Assembly (NCBI RefSeq): GCF_000187245.1 | Contig: NC_027864.1 | Location: 992,001 to 1,056,000 of the forward strand | Reading direction: 5' to 3' | DNA length: 64,000 nucleotides | From: Ogataea parapolymorpha DL-1 | Taxonomy: Eukaryota > Ascomycota > Pichiomycetes > Pichiales > Pichiaceae | Shown: positions 27,466 through 37,055 of the stretch, piece after piece | Layout: the number at the start of each line of letters is the position of its first letter | How positions within the stretch are numbered: position 1 is the first letter of the stretch | The notes under the pieces: generated by a model | The model's database searches: none | What the model saw: the letters and a program-made list of their open reading frames with translations, nothing else | What the model was told of the DNA's origin: nothing | Program-made: the position numbers and the translations under genes

Positions 27466-29616
27466 TTAGGCCTTGGCTCCGTACTTGTTGACGCTCTTGC
27501 CGTCCGGCACAGTGAAAAACACGTACTTGCCGTCTGCGTTCGAGTCCAGACGGAAATAGCCCTTTCTTTCGAACTGGATCACGTCGCCAACCTTCATGTC
27601 CTGGACGTTCACGTCCGCAATCGCCTTGGTGTGGAACTCGGTCTGAGGTGTGAGGAAGTCCTCGAAATTGTCACCTTCGTCCAGCTTCTCCTTGGTGATC
27701 AGGTGGTCGAAATCGACCAGGTCGACGTCGACGTGCTTGTCGGCAGCCAGCCACGTCAATTTTTTGCTTGTCTTGCGGAAATCGCCGTCCAAGTGCAGCG
27801 TAGCCTCAATCTCCTTCACCACACCGTCCTGCTTAACGACCTTGTCGCAGATCACGTTTCCCCAGTCCATGAACGTCACCTCCTCGCCGTCCGCAATGGC
27901 CTTGGCATCCTCCTGCTCCAGAAGCAGGTTCGACGAGAAGTACACCTTCTTGGTGCCAACAGCAGGGTTTTTCTTGTGCTTTGGTCTGTCCTCAGCATAC
28001 TCCTTTTCTGGGCCGTTCGACAGCTTAACAGGAACCAAGTTTTCGGCAGCAAGAGCAGTATGTCTAGGAGCAATTGGGTCGATCACCTTCTTGTTGGCGG
28101 ACCAAATGATGTTCCAGTCCAGATTAATGATGTTTCTGGACGGACCTTGCGAAATCACAAAGTTTCTCAGGCCCTCCACGCTCATACCTCTTCTTCTAAT
28201 ACCTCTGACTGTTGGGAATCTTGGATCGTCCCAGTTCGAAACGTACTGCTTGTCAACAAACCACTGCAGCTTTCTCTTCGACAACAGCGTTCTGACGAAG
28301 TTGACTCTGGCAAAGTCCCAGATGTGCACTTTTCTGAGGTTCAGAGCGTTGAGAATCCACTCGTACTGCGCGTTTCTGTCTCTGTACTCAATGGTTCTCA
28401 GAGCATGGGTCACTCCTTCCAAGGCATCGACCACAGGCACACAGAAGTCGTACGTAGGGTACATTTTCCATGCGGTGCCGGTACGGTGGTGAGGAGTCAG
28501 GTTGCATCTGTAGATGACTGGATCTCTCAGTGTCTTGTTCAGCGCAGTGTAGTCGATCTTGGCTCTCAGACAATTCTTCAGACCCTCCTCGGTACCGTTC
28601 TTCATCTCCTCGGTGAAAATCTTGAGGTTCTCTTCGACGCTTCTGTCTCTTCTGGCAGACTTCAAACCATCCATTCTTTCGGCTCTCATTTGTTCCAATG
28701 GAGTGTCATCGCAGTATGCTTTGCCCTCTTTGATCAGCTTGACGGCCAGATCGTACATCTCCTGGAAATAATCCGACGAGTACGTAATTCTGTCGCCCTT
28801 GATACCCAACAGCTCCAAGTCTTCCAGAATCGAGTCTTGGAACTCGACCTTCTCCTTGGTAGGATTAGTGTCATCAAATCTGATTATCAGTTTTCCATGG
28901 TAGGCCTCTGCAAAATACTGGTTCAAAATTGCAGCCTTGGCGTGGCCAATGTGCAAATATCCAGATGGCTCTGGAGGGAATCTAGTGACGACCTGGCCGT
29001 CCTTGGCGTCTGGCAGATCGATCTCGAAGTTGGCCTTGTGGGTCTCCTTCTTGCCACCTTTTGCAGCCTTTCTGATCTCGGCTAGCGACTTGGTCAAAAA
29101 CTCAACCATTCCACCAAACCTGTTGTCTGCCTCCAAAAATTGGTACCATCTAGTGATGTTGATGTAGACGGAGTTCTTCAAAACAGATCCCATCACCGCG
29201 TTCGCACGCAATGCACCCCATGCGGCGATGTCGGCGAGCGAAATGTCGTAGCCAACAATAAAAGATCTCAGGTTCAAGTGAGCGTCCAGCTTTTCGAGAT
29301 CGGCAGATAGTTTCTTGAAATCCTTCACAGTGAGCTTTTCGTAACTAAACTTGATCCACTCTTGAGATGCCTCCTTGGCCAGAAACAGCTTAGGGTACTC
29401 ATCTGCCAAAAAGTTGAGCGCTTCAGGTCCAGAGGTGATGATCTTGTCGCCCTGAGTGAGTCTTAATGGCGAGTTGGCCTCCTTTGAAACAACCTTGTCG
29501 TCAACAACGTCAATTTCAATCGATTCATTACTGCCTTTGTTGACAAAGGCAGCAGCAGTCAACGCAGCATAGTCCACGAGCGGAGCTTTGCCGGCAATTT
29601 CTAGTCGGATAGTCAT
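27466..29616 (-). CDS. GUS1: Cytosolic glutamyl-tRNA synthetase (Gus1)
   Basis: 716 residues. An N-terminal GST-like domain (about 1-190) docks to the Arc1 cofactor. The class I catalytic domain has PPEPSGYLHIGHAKAA with the HIGH motif and the eukaryotic KMSKS counterpart at LLSKRKLQWF. A GlnRS-type beta-barrel anticodon-binding domain forms the C-terminal third. It charges cytosolic tRNA-Glu. Codon choice is strongly biased (AGA, TTG, AAG), typical of high expression. It is divergent from RAI1 with only 90 bp between the two ATGs. Confidence 0.97.
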   Translation of the reverse strand: MTIRLEIAGKAPLVDYAALTAAAFVNKGSNESIEIDVVDDKVVSKEANSPLRLTQGDKIITSGPEALNFLADEYPKLFLAKEASQEWIKFSYEKLTVKDFKKLSADLEKLDAHLNLRSFIVGYDISLADIAAWGALRANAVMGSVLKNSVYINITRWYQFLEADNRFGGMVEFLTKSLAEIRKAAKGGKKETHKANFEIDLPDAKDGQVVTRFPPEPSGYLHIGHAKAAILNQYFAEAYHGKLIIRFDDTNPTKEKVEFQDSILEDLELLGIKGDRITYSSDYFQEMYDLAVKLIKEGKAYCDDTPLEQMRAERMDGLKSARRDRSVEENLKIFTEEMKNGTEEGLKNCLRAKIDYTALNKTLRDPVIYRCNLTPHHRTGTAWKMYPTYDFCVPVVDALEGVTHALRTIEYRDRNAQYEWILNALNLRKVHIWDFARVNFVRTLLSKRKLQWFVDKQYVSNWDDPRFPTVRGIRRRGMSVEGLRNFVISQGPSRNIINLDWNIIWSANKKVIDPIAPRHTALAAENLVPVKLSNGPEKEYAEDRPKHKKNPAVGTKKVYFSSNLLLEQEDAKAIADGEEVTFMDWGNVICDKVVKQDGVVKEIEATLHLDGDFRKTSKKLTWLAADKHVDVDLVDFDHLITKEKLDEGDNFEDFLTPQTEFHTKAIADVNVQDMKVGDVIQFERKGYFRLDSNADGKYVFFTVPDGKSVNKYGAKA

Positions 29617-29706
29617 TAGGTGAAAGAAATAATTCTAGGGAAAAAAAAAAACAGGACGCTTATGTAAAAGAAAATGGAAAATTAATTAAATCTAGCTTTC
29701 TTTCCA

Positions 29707-30864
29707 ATGGAGTTCTCTAAAGTTTATCCGCTGCAATCGCGCGCCCAAGACGCGTCGGTCAAGCAGCCCAAGGAACTGATCAGCTACTCGCGTGACATCG
29801 AAGGCCAATACCGTGTCGACGACTCGCAGCTGAGCTACTTCTATCTGCCAGATAGCCAGCTGAATGTGCCAGGAGGAATTGATCTGCAGGCAGGTTTCAA
29901 AGACTTCCGTGCCAACGGCGAGGACTTTGGCGAGTTTACCGGTTTGTTGGCCGCACTTGAGGCCTATGAGCGCAAAATAGGCGCCAAAACTCCCGCAAAC
30001 ATCATCACCTGGAGAGGTCTCATGAGGAGCCTGATGCTGCTGCCCTTTGTCAACAGAGACAGGATCGTGCTGAACATTGTGGTCTTTGATGGCCAGATTT
30101 TCATTCAACAGGATTTCCAGAATGCCAGAGAGGCTGCCGAGCTCGAGAAACTGACGCAATCCGACCTCAACAAACGACAAATATATTCCGGATACAAGTT
30201 CGAGAAGATCGCGACACTGTCCAAGCCGTGGGCCCAGTGCTCGCGCAAGGAGATTGAGCAGCGCAACAAGTTACCAGTGAACAATATCGAGCAGTACGCA
30301 ACGGTGGTAAAGACCTCTTTTGGTAAGACAGGACTGGTCATGGGGGCAGAGGTGGACTGTGTTTTCGATTACAAACCAGAGGACGCAGATCCTCTTCCGC
30401 ACTATGTTGAGCTCAAGACGACACGTGTGCTGGATTCTCCACAGGCGGTGTTTTCGTTTGAGAACAAGCTGCTCAAGTTTTGGGCCCAATGTTTCCTCGT
30501 TGGCATCCCTAAAATCATATGTGGATTCAGAGACGACAATTTAATTTTGCGCACTGTCGAAGAGTACAAAACCGAGCAGATTCCTGTGATGATCAAAAAC
30601 AACCCTTTGCCTAACAGACATCCGTCAAAAAACAAGTTCATGCAGTCTCTGAAGTTCTTCAACGGTCTGATCAACTGGATCAACGAAACGATTCCCCGCG
30701 ACGAGACAAAAACATACCGTTTGGTTTTCGATCCAGCCGTGAATCCGAACTATTTGAACCTGAGCGAAAACAACGCCACTGTGACAAACCAGTTACTCGA
30801 CCCCGAAACCGGCATGATCTCTAAGGCGTTCAGAGACTGGAGAAACGAACTTAGATCAAAATAG
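29707..30864 (+). CDS. RAI1: Rai1/DXO-family 5'-end RNA quality-control hydrolase
   Basis: 385 residues, same size as S. cerevisiae Rai1. The DXO/Rai1 active-site motifs are visible: GAEVDC at 213-218 (metal ligands E215 and D217) and ELK at 235-237. The protein hydrolyses incomplete caps and 5'-triphosphates and stabilises the nuclear exonuclease Rat1 in transcription termination. Together with RRP6 and DCP1 it makes this window rich in RNA-decay genes. The stop is 23 bp from the convergent SHG1 stop. Confidence 0.94.
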   Translation: MEFSKVYPLQSRAQDASVKQPKELISYSRDIEGQYRVDDSQLSYFYLPDSQLNVPGGIDLQAGFKDFRANGEDFGEFTGLLAALEAYERKIGAKTPANIITWRGLMRSLMLLPFVNRDRIVLNIVVFDGQIFIQQDFQNAREAAELEKLTQSDLNKRQIYSGYKFEKIATLSKPWAQCSRKEIEQRNKLPVNNIEQYATVVKTSFGKTGLVMGAEVDCVFDYKPEDADPLPHYVELKTTRVLDSPQAVFSFENKLLKFWAQCFLVGIPKIICGFRDDNLILRTVEEYKTEQIPVMIKNNPLPNRHPSKNKFMQSLKFFNGLINWINETIPRDETKTYRLVFDPAVNPNYLNLSENNATVTNQLLDPETGMISKAFRDWRNELRSK

Positions 30865-30887
30865 AGTGTATACTAATGTCATAATCA

Positions 30888-31268
30888 TCAAGAATCGGCC
30901 CCTTGCTTCATTTCGTTCAGCTTGGATGTCAACTCCTCGTTGAGTTCCTTGTTATCGTCCACCACTTTGGTCACGTACCCGGTCAATAGCTCGTTGATCT
31001 CGTCCACAATCGCCTCTTCTTGCGTTTTCTCGCCCGATGGCCTGCTCGATTGCCGCTTGAGCAGGTCAGTCTGTATCAATGCCACCAATCGGCCTTTGTT
31101 CTGAGTAAGAATGCCTGGATCCTTTTCCACTTTGAGGTCAATGAGCTTTTCCAAAAGTTCGTTGAGCTTTGAGTCATCCGAAGCAACAAAATTGTCCAGC
31201 AACTGGCGCCGCTTCAAATCAAAAAGACCCTCTTTCTTATATTTATTTACCAGTGTCTGGGCATCCAT
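30888..31268 (-). CDS. SHG1: COMPASS subunit Shg1 (BOD1/SHG1 domain)
   Basis: 126 residues. The BOD1/SHG1 domain fills the N-terminal half: VNKYKKEGLFDLKRRQLLDNF followed by a hydrophobic helix pattern LLEKLIDLKVEKDP and LVALIQTDLL. The C-terminal half is a predicted coiled coil. Shg1 is a small subunit of the Set1 H3K4 methyltransferase complex. Identification relies on domain pattern and length, since the family is short and divergent. Its promoter is shared with the C2H2 factor gene (72 bp between ATGs). Confidence 0.8.
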   Translation of the reverse strand: MDAQTLVNKYKKEGLFDLKRRQLLDNFVASDDSKLNELLEKLIDLKVEKDPGILTQNKGRLVALIQTDLLKRQSSRPSGEKTQEEAIVDEINELLTGYVTKVVDDNKELNEELTSKLNEMKQGADS

Positions 31269-31340
31269 AGGAATAAAAAAAAATATTGATAGGAAAATGA
31301 TAAATATAATTATTAATAAATATCATAGATTTCCTCCGAG

Positions 31341-33602
31341 ATGACACTCGTATCTGAAGGCCCTCCCAAAAAACGGTCCAAAAGACGTGATGGGCCACCT
31401 TTTAAGTGCGATTATCCCAACTGCACCAAGGAGTTTCTGCGGTCTGAACATCTCTCCCGACACCAGCTTAACCATAACCCCAAAAAGATTTTTCGGTGTC
31501 CCTATTGCGACAAAACATTTGTTCGCAACGACTTGCTTGTACGCCACGAAAAGCGGCACACTCAGCGTGATGGATCGAAGGATCCCCCACAAAAACAGCT
31601 TTCCTCCGTCAACACGATCGTGAGAACGCATAATAGCTCGGCCCCAAGTCCATCTCCACATATTGGAGAAGATCCCACGCCTAACCTTTTCAGCTGGCTG
31701 TTTAGTGAAGATCCCGAGACTCTCGACCAGGTCAAGCCCAATAACTTGGAGTCCACCGAAATGGATCAGATGTTTGCGAACAATGGCCAGGCGTTTTTTC
31801 TTCTAGACGGATTTGAGGATATTTCCTCCAACTCCGCTCTGTTCTCCGACCAGCCAATATCCATGGAAAATCCAGAAACATCGTACATGAAGAACGAATA
31901 TGAACTCAACGATTTGAGGTTGGCCGAGTTCAAAACCCTGATTCCAGCCCTGGCCACGCACCCCGACTTTTTGCAGTTTAAGCTTGAAAAAATGCTGCGC
32001 ACCTATTGGAAATATTTCCATCCCAGGTTCCCTATTCTGCACAAGCCCACGTTTGTAGCATCCCAGACGCCATCATCGTTGCTACTCTCGATGTTCATCA
32101 TTGGAGCCAGATTATCCACCATATTTGACGACCTCTACTCGCCTGACCACATAGAGGACCCGCAGTCATTTGCCGACCTCATTGCGAACCCTTTGAGATG
32201 GCACATATTCTCGTCGCCAGATTTCGAGCCTCCTGCAACGATCTGGACAATCCAGAGCCTGCTGCTACTCGAATTCTATGAAAAAAACTGCTCGTCACGA
32301 AAAATGCACGAGAGAGCACATCTGCACCACGGTACCACAATTCAGCTTCTCAGACGGCTCCCCACGCTGGGTGGCACTCCACAGAAACTTGGACAACCCG
32401 AAGATGTTAATAACTGGCACAGCTGGATAGAGGTGGAGTCGCTCAAACGAGCTACGTACATGTGTTTCTACATGGACACCATCGATGCCATCATGTACGG
32501 CCACCAGGTTCTTATATATGCCCATCAGGTGCAGCTCACCATGCCTGTGGAGGATGAAGTTTGGGACGCTGATTTGCAAAACTTCAAGCAAGTTATCAAG
32601 CAAGCCAAGAAACCACAGAAATTCCTGCTTGTGCTAAAAAATCTGCTTAATGGGGTGTCGACGCGAACCAATGCATTTGGAAAGAAAGTCCTGGTATCTG
32701 GGCTGAGTGCTGTGATGTTCCAGATCCAACAGCGGGACCTGCAACTGGCATTTGGACTAGATAAGTTTGGTGCAAGCGAGACTGCCAAAAACTGGCGTGA
32801 GCTGATGACGGCCGCCTACTCTATCTGGAGAAACGACGTTGGCGTGTCCTGCTGCTCATCGAAGACAGCAATCGAGAACGTCAAGGCATCTTCTGGGTTT
32901 ATGGAGCTGTCGCAGAAAGATACCCGTTGCAAATGCACGGTGTACCACATGGCCCACGTCTGTATGTCGATTCCCCAGTACGACTTCCTGATATTTGCCG
33001 GCGCTCCCTGGAGAATGAATGTCAAGCCGTCCTCGCCGCAGGAGAGAGACGCAATTTGCAAAAGAGTGGTCGAGTGGACAGAAACCAGACATGCCAAAGT
33101 GGCCGTCGTGCAGTGCTATCTGCTGCTTTTTGAAATGTTTCTTTCGCCGCACGGAGCTCCAGAAGAGTACGAGTACGACTATGATGCCGACCGCGACCTG
33201 TTTTTTCGGTCAAACCCGATCAGCATTGCTTTGCTGGTGGTCTGGACGTATGTGTTTATTAAATGTGGTCCCGAAACATACAATCCTCAGCTGCCGAAGG
33301 AGTCCGGATACAAGTATCTGCGGCGGATCCGTTCCCAGTTCACGTCCGCAGCAGGCTGTGTTCTCGACACAACAGATGAGGAATACACAGGGTCTCAGCT
33401 TTACGGCAAGGTGATGAAATGGACCGACGTGCTGGACTCGATACCCGACAAACAGAACCTTGTGGGCCTTCTGAGCATGGTGGGACACAAAATGGTGAAC
33501 GCAAAGTACTCGATTGTGGAAGAGCTGGGCAAACTCATTGTTTTTTGCGCACGGCGCAGCTCCGGATCGAGCCAGATAATTCTCTACGACATGTATGATT
33601 AA
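31341..33602 (+). CDS. C2H2 zinc-finger transcription factor with fungal-specific factor domain
   Basis: 753 residues. Two adjacent C2H2 fingers near the N-terminus (C23, C28, H41, H45; C53, C56, H69, H73) follow a basic nuclear-localisation stretch KKRSKRR. Their recognition helices, RSEHLSRH and RNDLLVRH, resemble Adr1-type fingers that read G/C-rich STRE-like sites. A large middle region (about 200-600) looks like the fungal-specific transcription factor domain usually attached to Zn2Cys6 clusters (FHPRFPILHKPTF). Closest architecture among known yeast proteins is Ypr022c/Sdd4 or the Rsf2/Tda9 group. The target pathway cannot be read from sequence. Confidence 0.82.
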   Translation: MTLVSEGPPKKRSKRRDGPPFKCDYPNCTKEFLRSEHLSRHQLNHNPKKIFRCPYCDKTFVRNDLLVRHEKRHTQRDGSKDPPQKQLSSVNTIVRTHNSSAPSPSPHIGEDPTPNLFSWLFSEDPETLDQVKPNNLESTEMDQMFANNGQAFFLLDGFEDISSNSALFSDQPISMENPETSYMKNEYELNDLRLAEFKTLIPALATHPDFLQFKLEKMLRTYWKYFHPRFPILHKPTFVASQTPSSLLLSMFIIGARLSTIFDDLYSPDHIEDPQSFADLIANPLRWHIFSSPDFEPPATIWTIQSLLLLEFYEKNCSSRKMHERAHLHHGTTIQLLRRLPTLGGTPQKLGQPEDVNNWHSWIEVESLKRATYMCFYMDTIDAIMYGHQVLIYAHQVQLTMPVEDEVWDADLQNFKQVIKQAKKPQKFLLVLKNLLNGVSTRTNAFGKKVLVSGLSAVMFQIQQRDLQLAFGLDKFGASETAKNWRELMTAAYSIWRNDVGVSCCSSKTAIENVKASSGFMELSQKDTRCKCTVYHMAHVCMSIPQYDFLIFAGAPWRMNVKPSSPQERDAICKRVVEWTETRHAKVAVVQCYLLLFEMFLSPHGAPEEYEYDYDADRDLFFRSNPISIALLVVWTYVFIKCGPETYNPQLPKESGYKYLRRIRSQFTSAAGCVLDTTDEEYTGSQLYGKVMKWTDVLDSIPDKQNLVGLLSMVGHKMVNAKYSIVEELGKLIVFCARRSSGSSQIILYDMYD

Positions 33603-33641
33603 TGATATGGTTAATATTAGCATACTCACAACTAGCAAAAG

Positions 33642-34307
33642 TCACATCCCCATCTCGGCCTGGAGCTCTCTCAGAGCCTTCTCATCCTCATCCTCCTCCT
33701 CTTCCTGCACCTTTCCGGTCGGAGCGTCTGGCAATTGCGACTTGACAGGCTCGGCCGGAGGCTTGATGGCCTGTTTGGTGTCTGTCATCTTATTATCAAG
33801 CTCTTCCTGCTGTAGAGCAGCTAGCTCCTCGTCAAGCTCATCCTCATCCACAAGATCGTTGCCCAATGGTCGGCTGATGGCATCGGAGATCTCCTCGCTG
33901 AGCTCGACCTGCTCTCTGATATCGTCCATTGTCTGGTCGACCTTATCGACATTAAAGTCGCCGTGCATCTGTTTCATCGCCTTGGCGCCCTGTTTCATCG
34001 CCTTCATCGTCTCCAGGTTCAGGTTTGCAGACTCTATCGCGTTGAGCTGCGTCTCCAGCGACTCCACCTGGTTCTCAATCTTGAGTATGTCTGCCTCGAG
34101 CTTCTTCTTCTTTTTCAAGGCCATTTTCGCCAGATTCTTGTTCGACGTGACATTCTTGCGCGCAATAGCATCCTGCTCCTGGACCTGCGTCTCTAGAAAC
34201 GCAGACTTCTTGTTTAGCGTCGAAATATGCTCTCTAAGTTCCACAATCGCCTTCTTGGGAAGCTCTTTCTTCTGCTTCGCGTTGCCGCCAAAGAAGTATC
34301 CCCACAT
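33642..34307 (-). CDS. SNF7: ESCRT-III subunit Snf7 (Vps32)
   Basis: 221 residues. It begins MWGYFFGG, the hydrophobic membrane-inserting N-terminus of Snf7, followed by long basic helices (KKAIVELREHI, NLAKMALKKKKKLE) and the diagnostic ESANLNLETMKAMKQGAKAMK block. The acidic second half contains the MIM1-like EELAALQQEELDNK segment that binds Vps4 and Bro1. It polymerises on endosomes during multivesicular-body sorting and in Rim101 signalling. Its stop is 39 bp from the C2H2 factor stop. Confidence 0.96.
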   Translation of the reverse strand: MWGYFFGGNAKQKKELPKKAIVELREHISTLNKKSAFLETQVQEQDAIARKNVTSNKNLAKMALKKKKKLEADILKIENQVESLETQLNAIESANLNLETMKAMKQGAKAMKQMHGDFNVDKVDQTMDDIREQVELSEEISDAISRPLGNDLVDEDELDEELAALQQEELDNKMTDTKQAIKPPAEPVKSQLPDAPTGKVQEEEEDEDEKALRELQAEMGM

Positions 34308-34435
34308 CGTTTACTAGCTGTCTCTGTCTGTGTGCGTGGTCTTAGGGTCCTATAACACAAGAAGCACTCGTTGGTGTCGCTCCCTGTTCTAGTCTGTTAT
34401 CAAAAGCTGCAATAAAAATAAATACGGTGTACGGG

Positions 34436-35848
34436 TTACTTAAGATTATTCAGAAGCGTGGCGGCCGGCGAGCTGCTCGACGCCAGCGACGCCAGCAGAT
34501 TCGACAGCACCTCCATATCGTCTGTGGCGTTGTCCTCCCCCACATCCCCACCGTGGCCCGTATCTTCGTCCTTCTCCTCAGAATCTGCCCCTCGCAGCTG
34601 CTCCATATCCTCTTTGCTGAGCTGCAACGCCTCACGACAGAAGAACTCAAAGAAGTCGTCTTCGTCAATGTCCACTCCCTCTTGCCTGAAATAGTCTCGT
34701 ATACGTGAGCTCTCGCTTTCATCTCCCTCCTCGTCGTCTCCATCGCTCTCAGACCCTGCTCCGGCCCAGTCTGTCTCTCTATCCATAAAATGCTTCACCT
34801 TCTCAACCATGTCCTCGTCGTAGCGCTGTCTCTCCTCGTTCACCTGCTCCGGTTGCTCCCACTCAACACGCTTTTCTATCACATTGTACCGCAAAAGCTC
34901 CCGCTGCAACGGGTCTTGCTCTATGGTTTCGTTGTGCTGCTTTAGAAGGTCTTCAAAGTCAGCTCCGTCTATATTTTCATCCAGACCCTCCTCCTCAATC
35001 GCTCGATCGGCAATCTCGCCCATTCCGGCCGCCGTCTCGCCGTACTTTTGCAAATCCATGTACACTATGGCGTTGACTCTAATATTTAGTTTCACCAGTC
35101 TGGACGGTCGCTGGCCGCCGAGTCGGAGCCCTAAAATGGGCACGGGCTCCAGAAAATGCGAAATGGCTGCTCCAGCAACGTACGCAGGCCGGCGAACGAG
35201 TCTGCATGCCGTGTATTCCGAAACCAATAGCGACTCCATTTTGATGTGTTTCAGAGCTTCCTGCGGATAAGTGGCAATCTTCTTCCGCACCAGCTCCTCT
35301 GTAACATCGCTGAGAACCTCCAGACGGTAGCTAGCCGACTGCAGAAACGCAAGGGCCTCTTCCAGGTCCAGATTCCGCCCTTCACAGTACTCTTTCGGGA
35401 TGCAGACCACGCGTCGCGTGTTGATCCAGATTCTGTTTGACGCGCACTCTGGCTCCAGCCATCCAGGAACCTGCTGGGCAGCCTCGATCAGCAGAAACTC
35501 GCGGTCCTGATCATATAGATGCAAGTAGATGTTTTCGCTCCTAGAGGTGAATTTAAACAGCAAACTTGCAACCACCCACAGATCGTCCATGTTTTCGCCG
35601 TATTCCAGCTCTCCGTACAAAAAACAGTGTTTATCGTCCACCAGCTCGTACTCAACAGGCCGAACATGCCACGGATAGTGGTCTACGTAGGGTCTGAGCT
35701 CTATGTTCAAGTAATGCTTGAGTTGGGCAAGTTCTGTCCTGATTTCGGCCTCGTTCTTGTACACACCGACATAGAAAAGAGCAAAACACAGCGTCTCCGG
35801 CGCCAGCAGCTCGTCAGACGCATAGGAGTAAACCTTGTGATAATCCAT
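34436..35848 (-). CDS. Ecdysoneless/SGT1-family protein
   Basis: 470 residues of the SGT1 (ecdysoneless, ECD) family, not the Skp1-binding Sgt1. The N-terminal two thirds contain the conserved PWHVRPVEYELVDD-like beginning, DLWVVASLLFKFT, VPGWLEPECASNRIWINTRRV and LEEALAFLQSASY. The C-terminal third is acidic, with DESESSRIRDYFRQEGVDIDEDDFFEFF. Animal and fission-yeast relatives associate with Prp8/U5 splicing or R2TP-linked complexes and influence transcription and the cell cycle. To my knowledge S. cerevisiae has no clear orthologue. It is tandem with SNF7, 128 bp upstream. Confidence 0.82.
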   Translation of the reverse strand: MDYHKVYSYASDELLAPETLCFALFYVGVYKNEAEIRTELAQLKHYLNIELRPYVDHYPWHVRPVEYELVDDKHCFLYGELEYGENMDDLWVVASLLFKFTSRSENIYLHLYDQDREFLLIEAAQQVPGWLEPECASNRIWINTRRVVCIPKEYCEGRNLDLEEALAFLQSASYRLEVLSDVTEELVRKKIATYPQEALKHIKMESLLVSEYTACRLVRRPAYVAGAAISHFLEPVPILGLRLGGQRPSRLVKLNIRVNAIVYMDLQKYGETAAGMGEIADRAIEEEGLDENIDGADFEDLLKQHNETIEQDPLQRELLRYNVIEKRVEWEQPEQVNEERQRYDEDMVEKVKHFMDRETDWAGAGSESDGDDEEGDESESSRIRDYFRQEGVDIDEDDFFEFFCREALQLSKEDMEQLRGADSEEKDEDTGHGGDVGEDNATDDMEVLSNLLASLASSSSPAATLLNNLK

Positions 35849-35882
35849 AAATCACAGCCGTATATTTATTTTTTTATCTAAA

Positions 35883-36842
35883 TTAATTTTCCAACACTGT
35901 ATTTCCGTCCACCAGGGCCCAGTCTATTCTCGCATCCTTGCCGTATTTGTCTTCCAGCCACGCGTTGCACTTGGTGAAATGCTGGCAGTCAAAGAACCCG
36001 CGTGCGGCACTGAGCGGAGATGGATGGACAGACTTCAGAAACAGGTTCAGACTCCAGTCGATCTTACCGACGTTGAACACGGTCTTCTGGGCAGGCGATC
36101 CCCATGCAACGATGGCCAGACCCTTACCGTTCCTGTTTCTGTGCTCAATCAATTTCTTGATGACCTGCATGGTGAACTGTTCCCAGCCTTTTCCCGAGTG
36201 TGAGTTGGCGTTATGGGCGCGCACTGTGAGACACGTATTGAGCATAAGGACTCCATTTTGGGCCCACTTGGTGAGGTCGCCCTTCTTGGGGATCTCGAAG
36301 TTCGGATACTCTTTTTTCAGACACTTGTAGATGTTTTTCAGAGAGGGTGGTGGCGGAGTCGGGTCTTGGACAGAGAACGCGAGACCATGTGCCTGGTTGT
36401 AGTTGTGGTACGGGTCCTGGCCAAGAACAAGCACTTTGACGTTATTGACTGGCGTCAGACGCGTCCACGAATAGATATTCTCCTTGGGAGGGAAGATTGT
36501 CTGGGACTTCCACTCAGAGAGCAGGAATCTCTTAAGACCCAGGAAATAAGGTTTGGTCAGTTCCTGGTGCAGAAGAGCAAGCCAGGACGGCTCCATGCTG
36601 GAAATCTCCAGCTCGAGCAGATCTTTTTGCTCAGGAGTCAACGAGTTGACCCATTTCTGTTTATCGAAGGAGCTTGTGGTGGTCACCTGGAGAGTGATTT
36701 GTTTTTTGACTGAGTCCGTCTTTCCGGCCACTTGTGCCTCGGACACCACGCTCTTGGCCACAGAGTCCGACTTCTGTCTTTTCACCGTGAAAAAGTCGGT
36801 GATTGTGCGCTTTTGCGCCATCTTGGGAGACACCTTGTTCAT
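35883..36842 (-). CDS. UNG1: Uracil-DNA glycosylase (Ung1)
   Basis: 319 residues. Family 1 UDG with the water-activating loop GQDPYH at 141-146 (catalytic D143) and the minor-groove loop HPSPLSA at 273-279. It excises uracil from DNA in nucleus and mitochondria. Residues 11-18 (KRTITDFF) form a PCNA-interacting-peptide-like motif with Lys in place of the leading Gln, as in the human and S. cerevisiae enzymes. In-frame Met8 could start a slightly shorter form. The gene is tandem with the ecdysoneless-family gene and divergent from the YML020W-like gene. Confidence 0.96.
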   Translation of the reverse strand: MNKVSPKMAQKRTITDFFTVKRQKSDSVAKSVVSEAQVAGKTDSVKKQITLQVTTTSSFDKQKWVNSLTPEQKDLLELEISSMEPSWLALLHQELTKPYFLGLKRFLLSEWKSQTIFPPKENIYSWTRLTPVNNVKVLVLGQDPYHNYNQAHGLAFSVQDPTPPPPSLKNIYKCLKKEYPNFEIPKKGDLTKWAQNGVLMLNTCLTVRAHNANSHSGKGWEQFTMQVIKKLIEHRNRNGKGLAIVAWGSPAQKTVFNVGKIDWSLNLFLKSVHPSPLSAARGFFDCQHFTKCNAWLEDKYGKDARIDWALVDGNTVLEN

Positions 36843-36854
36843 GTTGATAAAATA

Positions 36855-36865
36855 TTCGCGTCGCG
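36855..36865 (-). promoter_or_regulatory. G1/S-type CGCGACGCGAA element upstream of UNG1
   Basis: On the UNG1 strand the 11 bp CGCGACGCGAA contains ACGCGA, one base off the MluI cell-cycle box ACGCGT, and CGCGAA, similar to the Swi4 site. It lies 13 bp upstream of the ATG. UNG1 expression peaks at G1/S in S. cerevisiae, so an MBF-type site is plausible, but position is close to the start codon. Confidence 0.3.
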
Positions 36866-37055
36866 ATTCTGGCAGTGCCCAGGATTTATTTTAGATTTAC
36901 TGGGGGGGAATTTAATTTTGACACAAGAAAAGTCTCTTCTTCTTTTTTGTCTTTGCTTCTGCTCCGCAGCATTGGCACGTACGACCTGCCGCAGTGATTC
37001 TGTTTTGAAGAGCCAAGTAAAAGACATTATAAGGCGGTTAATCTCGCAATCGCCA

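Noticed and set aside
27631..29085. 484-codon plus-strand frame opposite GUS1
   Set aside because: Antisense shadow of a conserved synthetase with biased codons; no recognisable domain.
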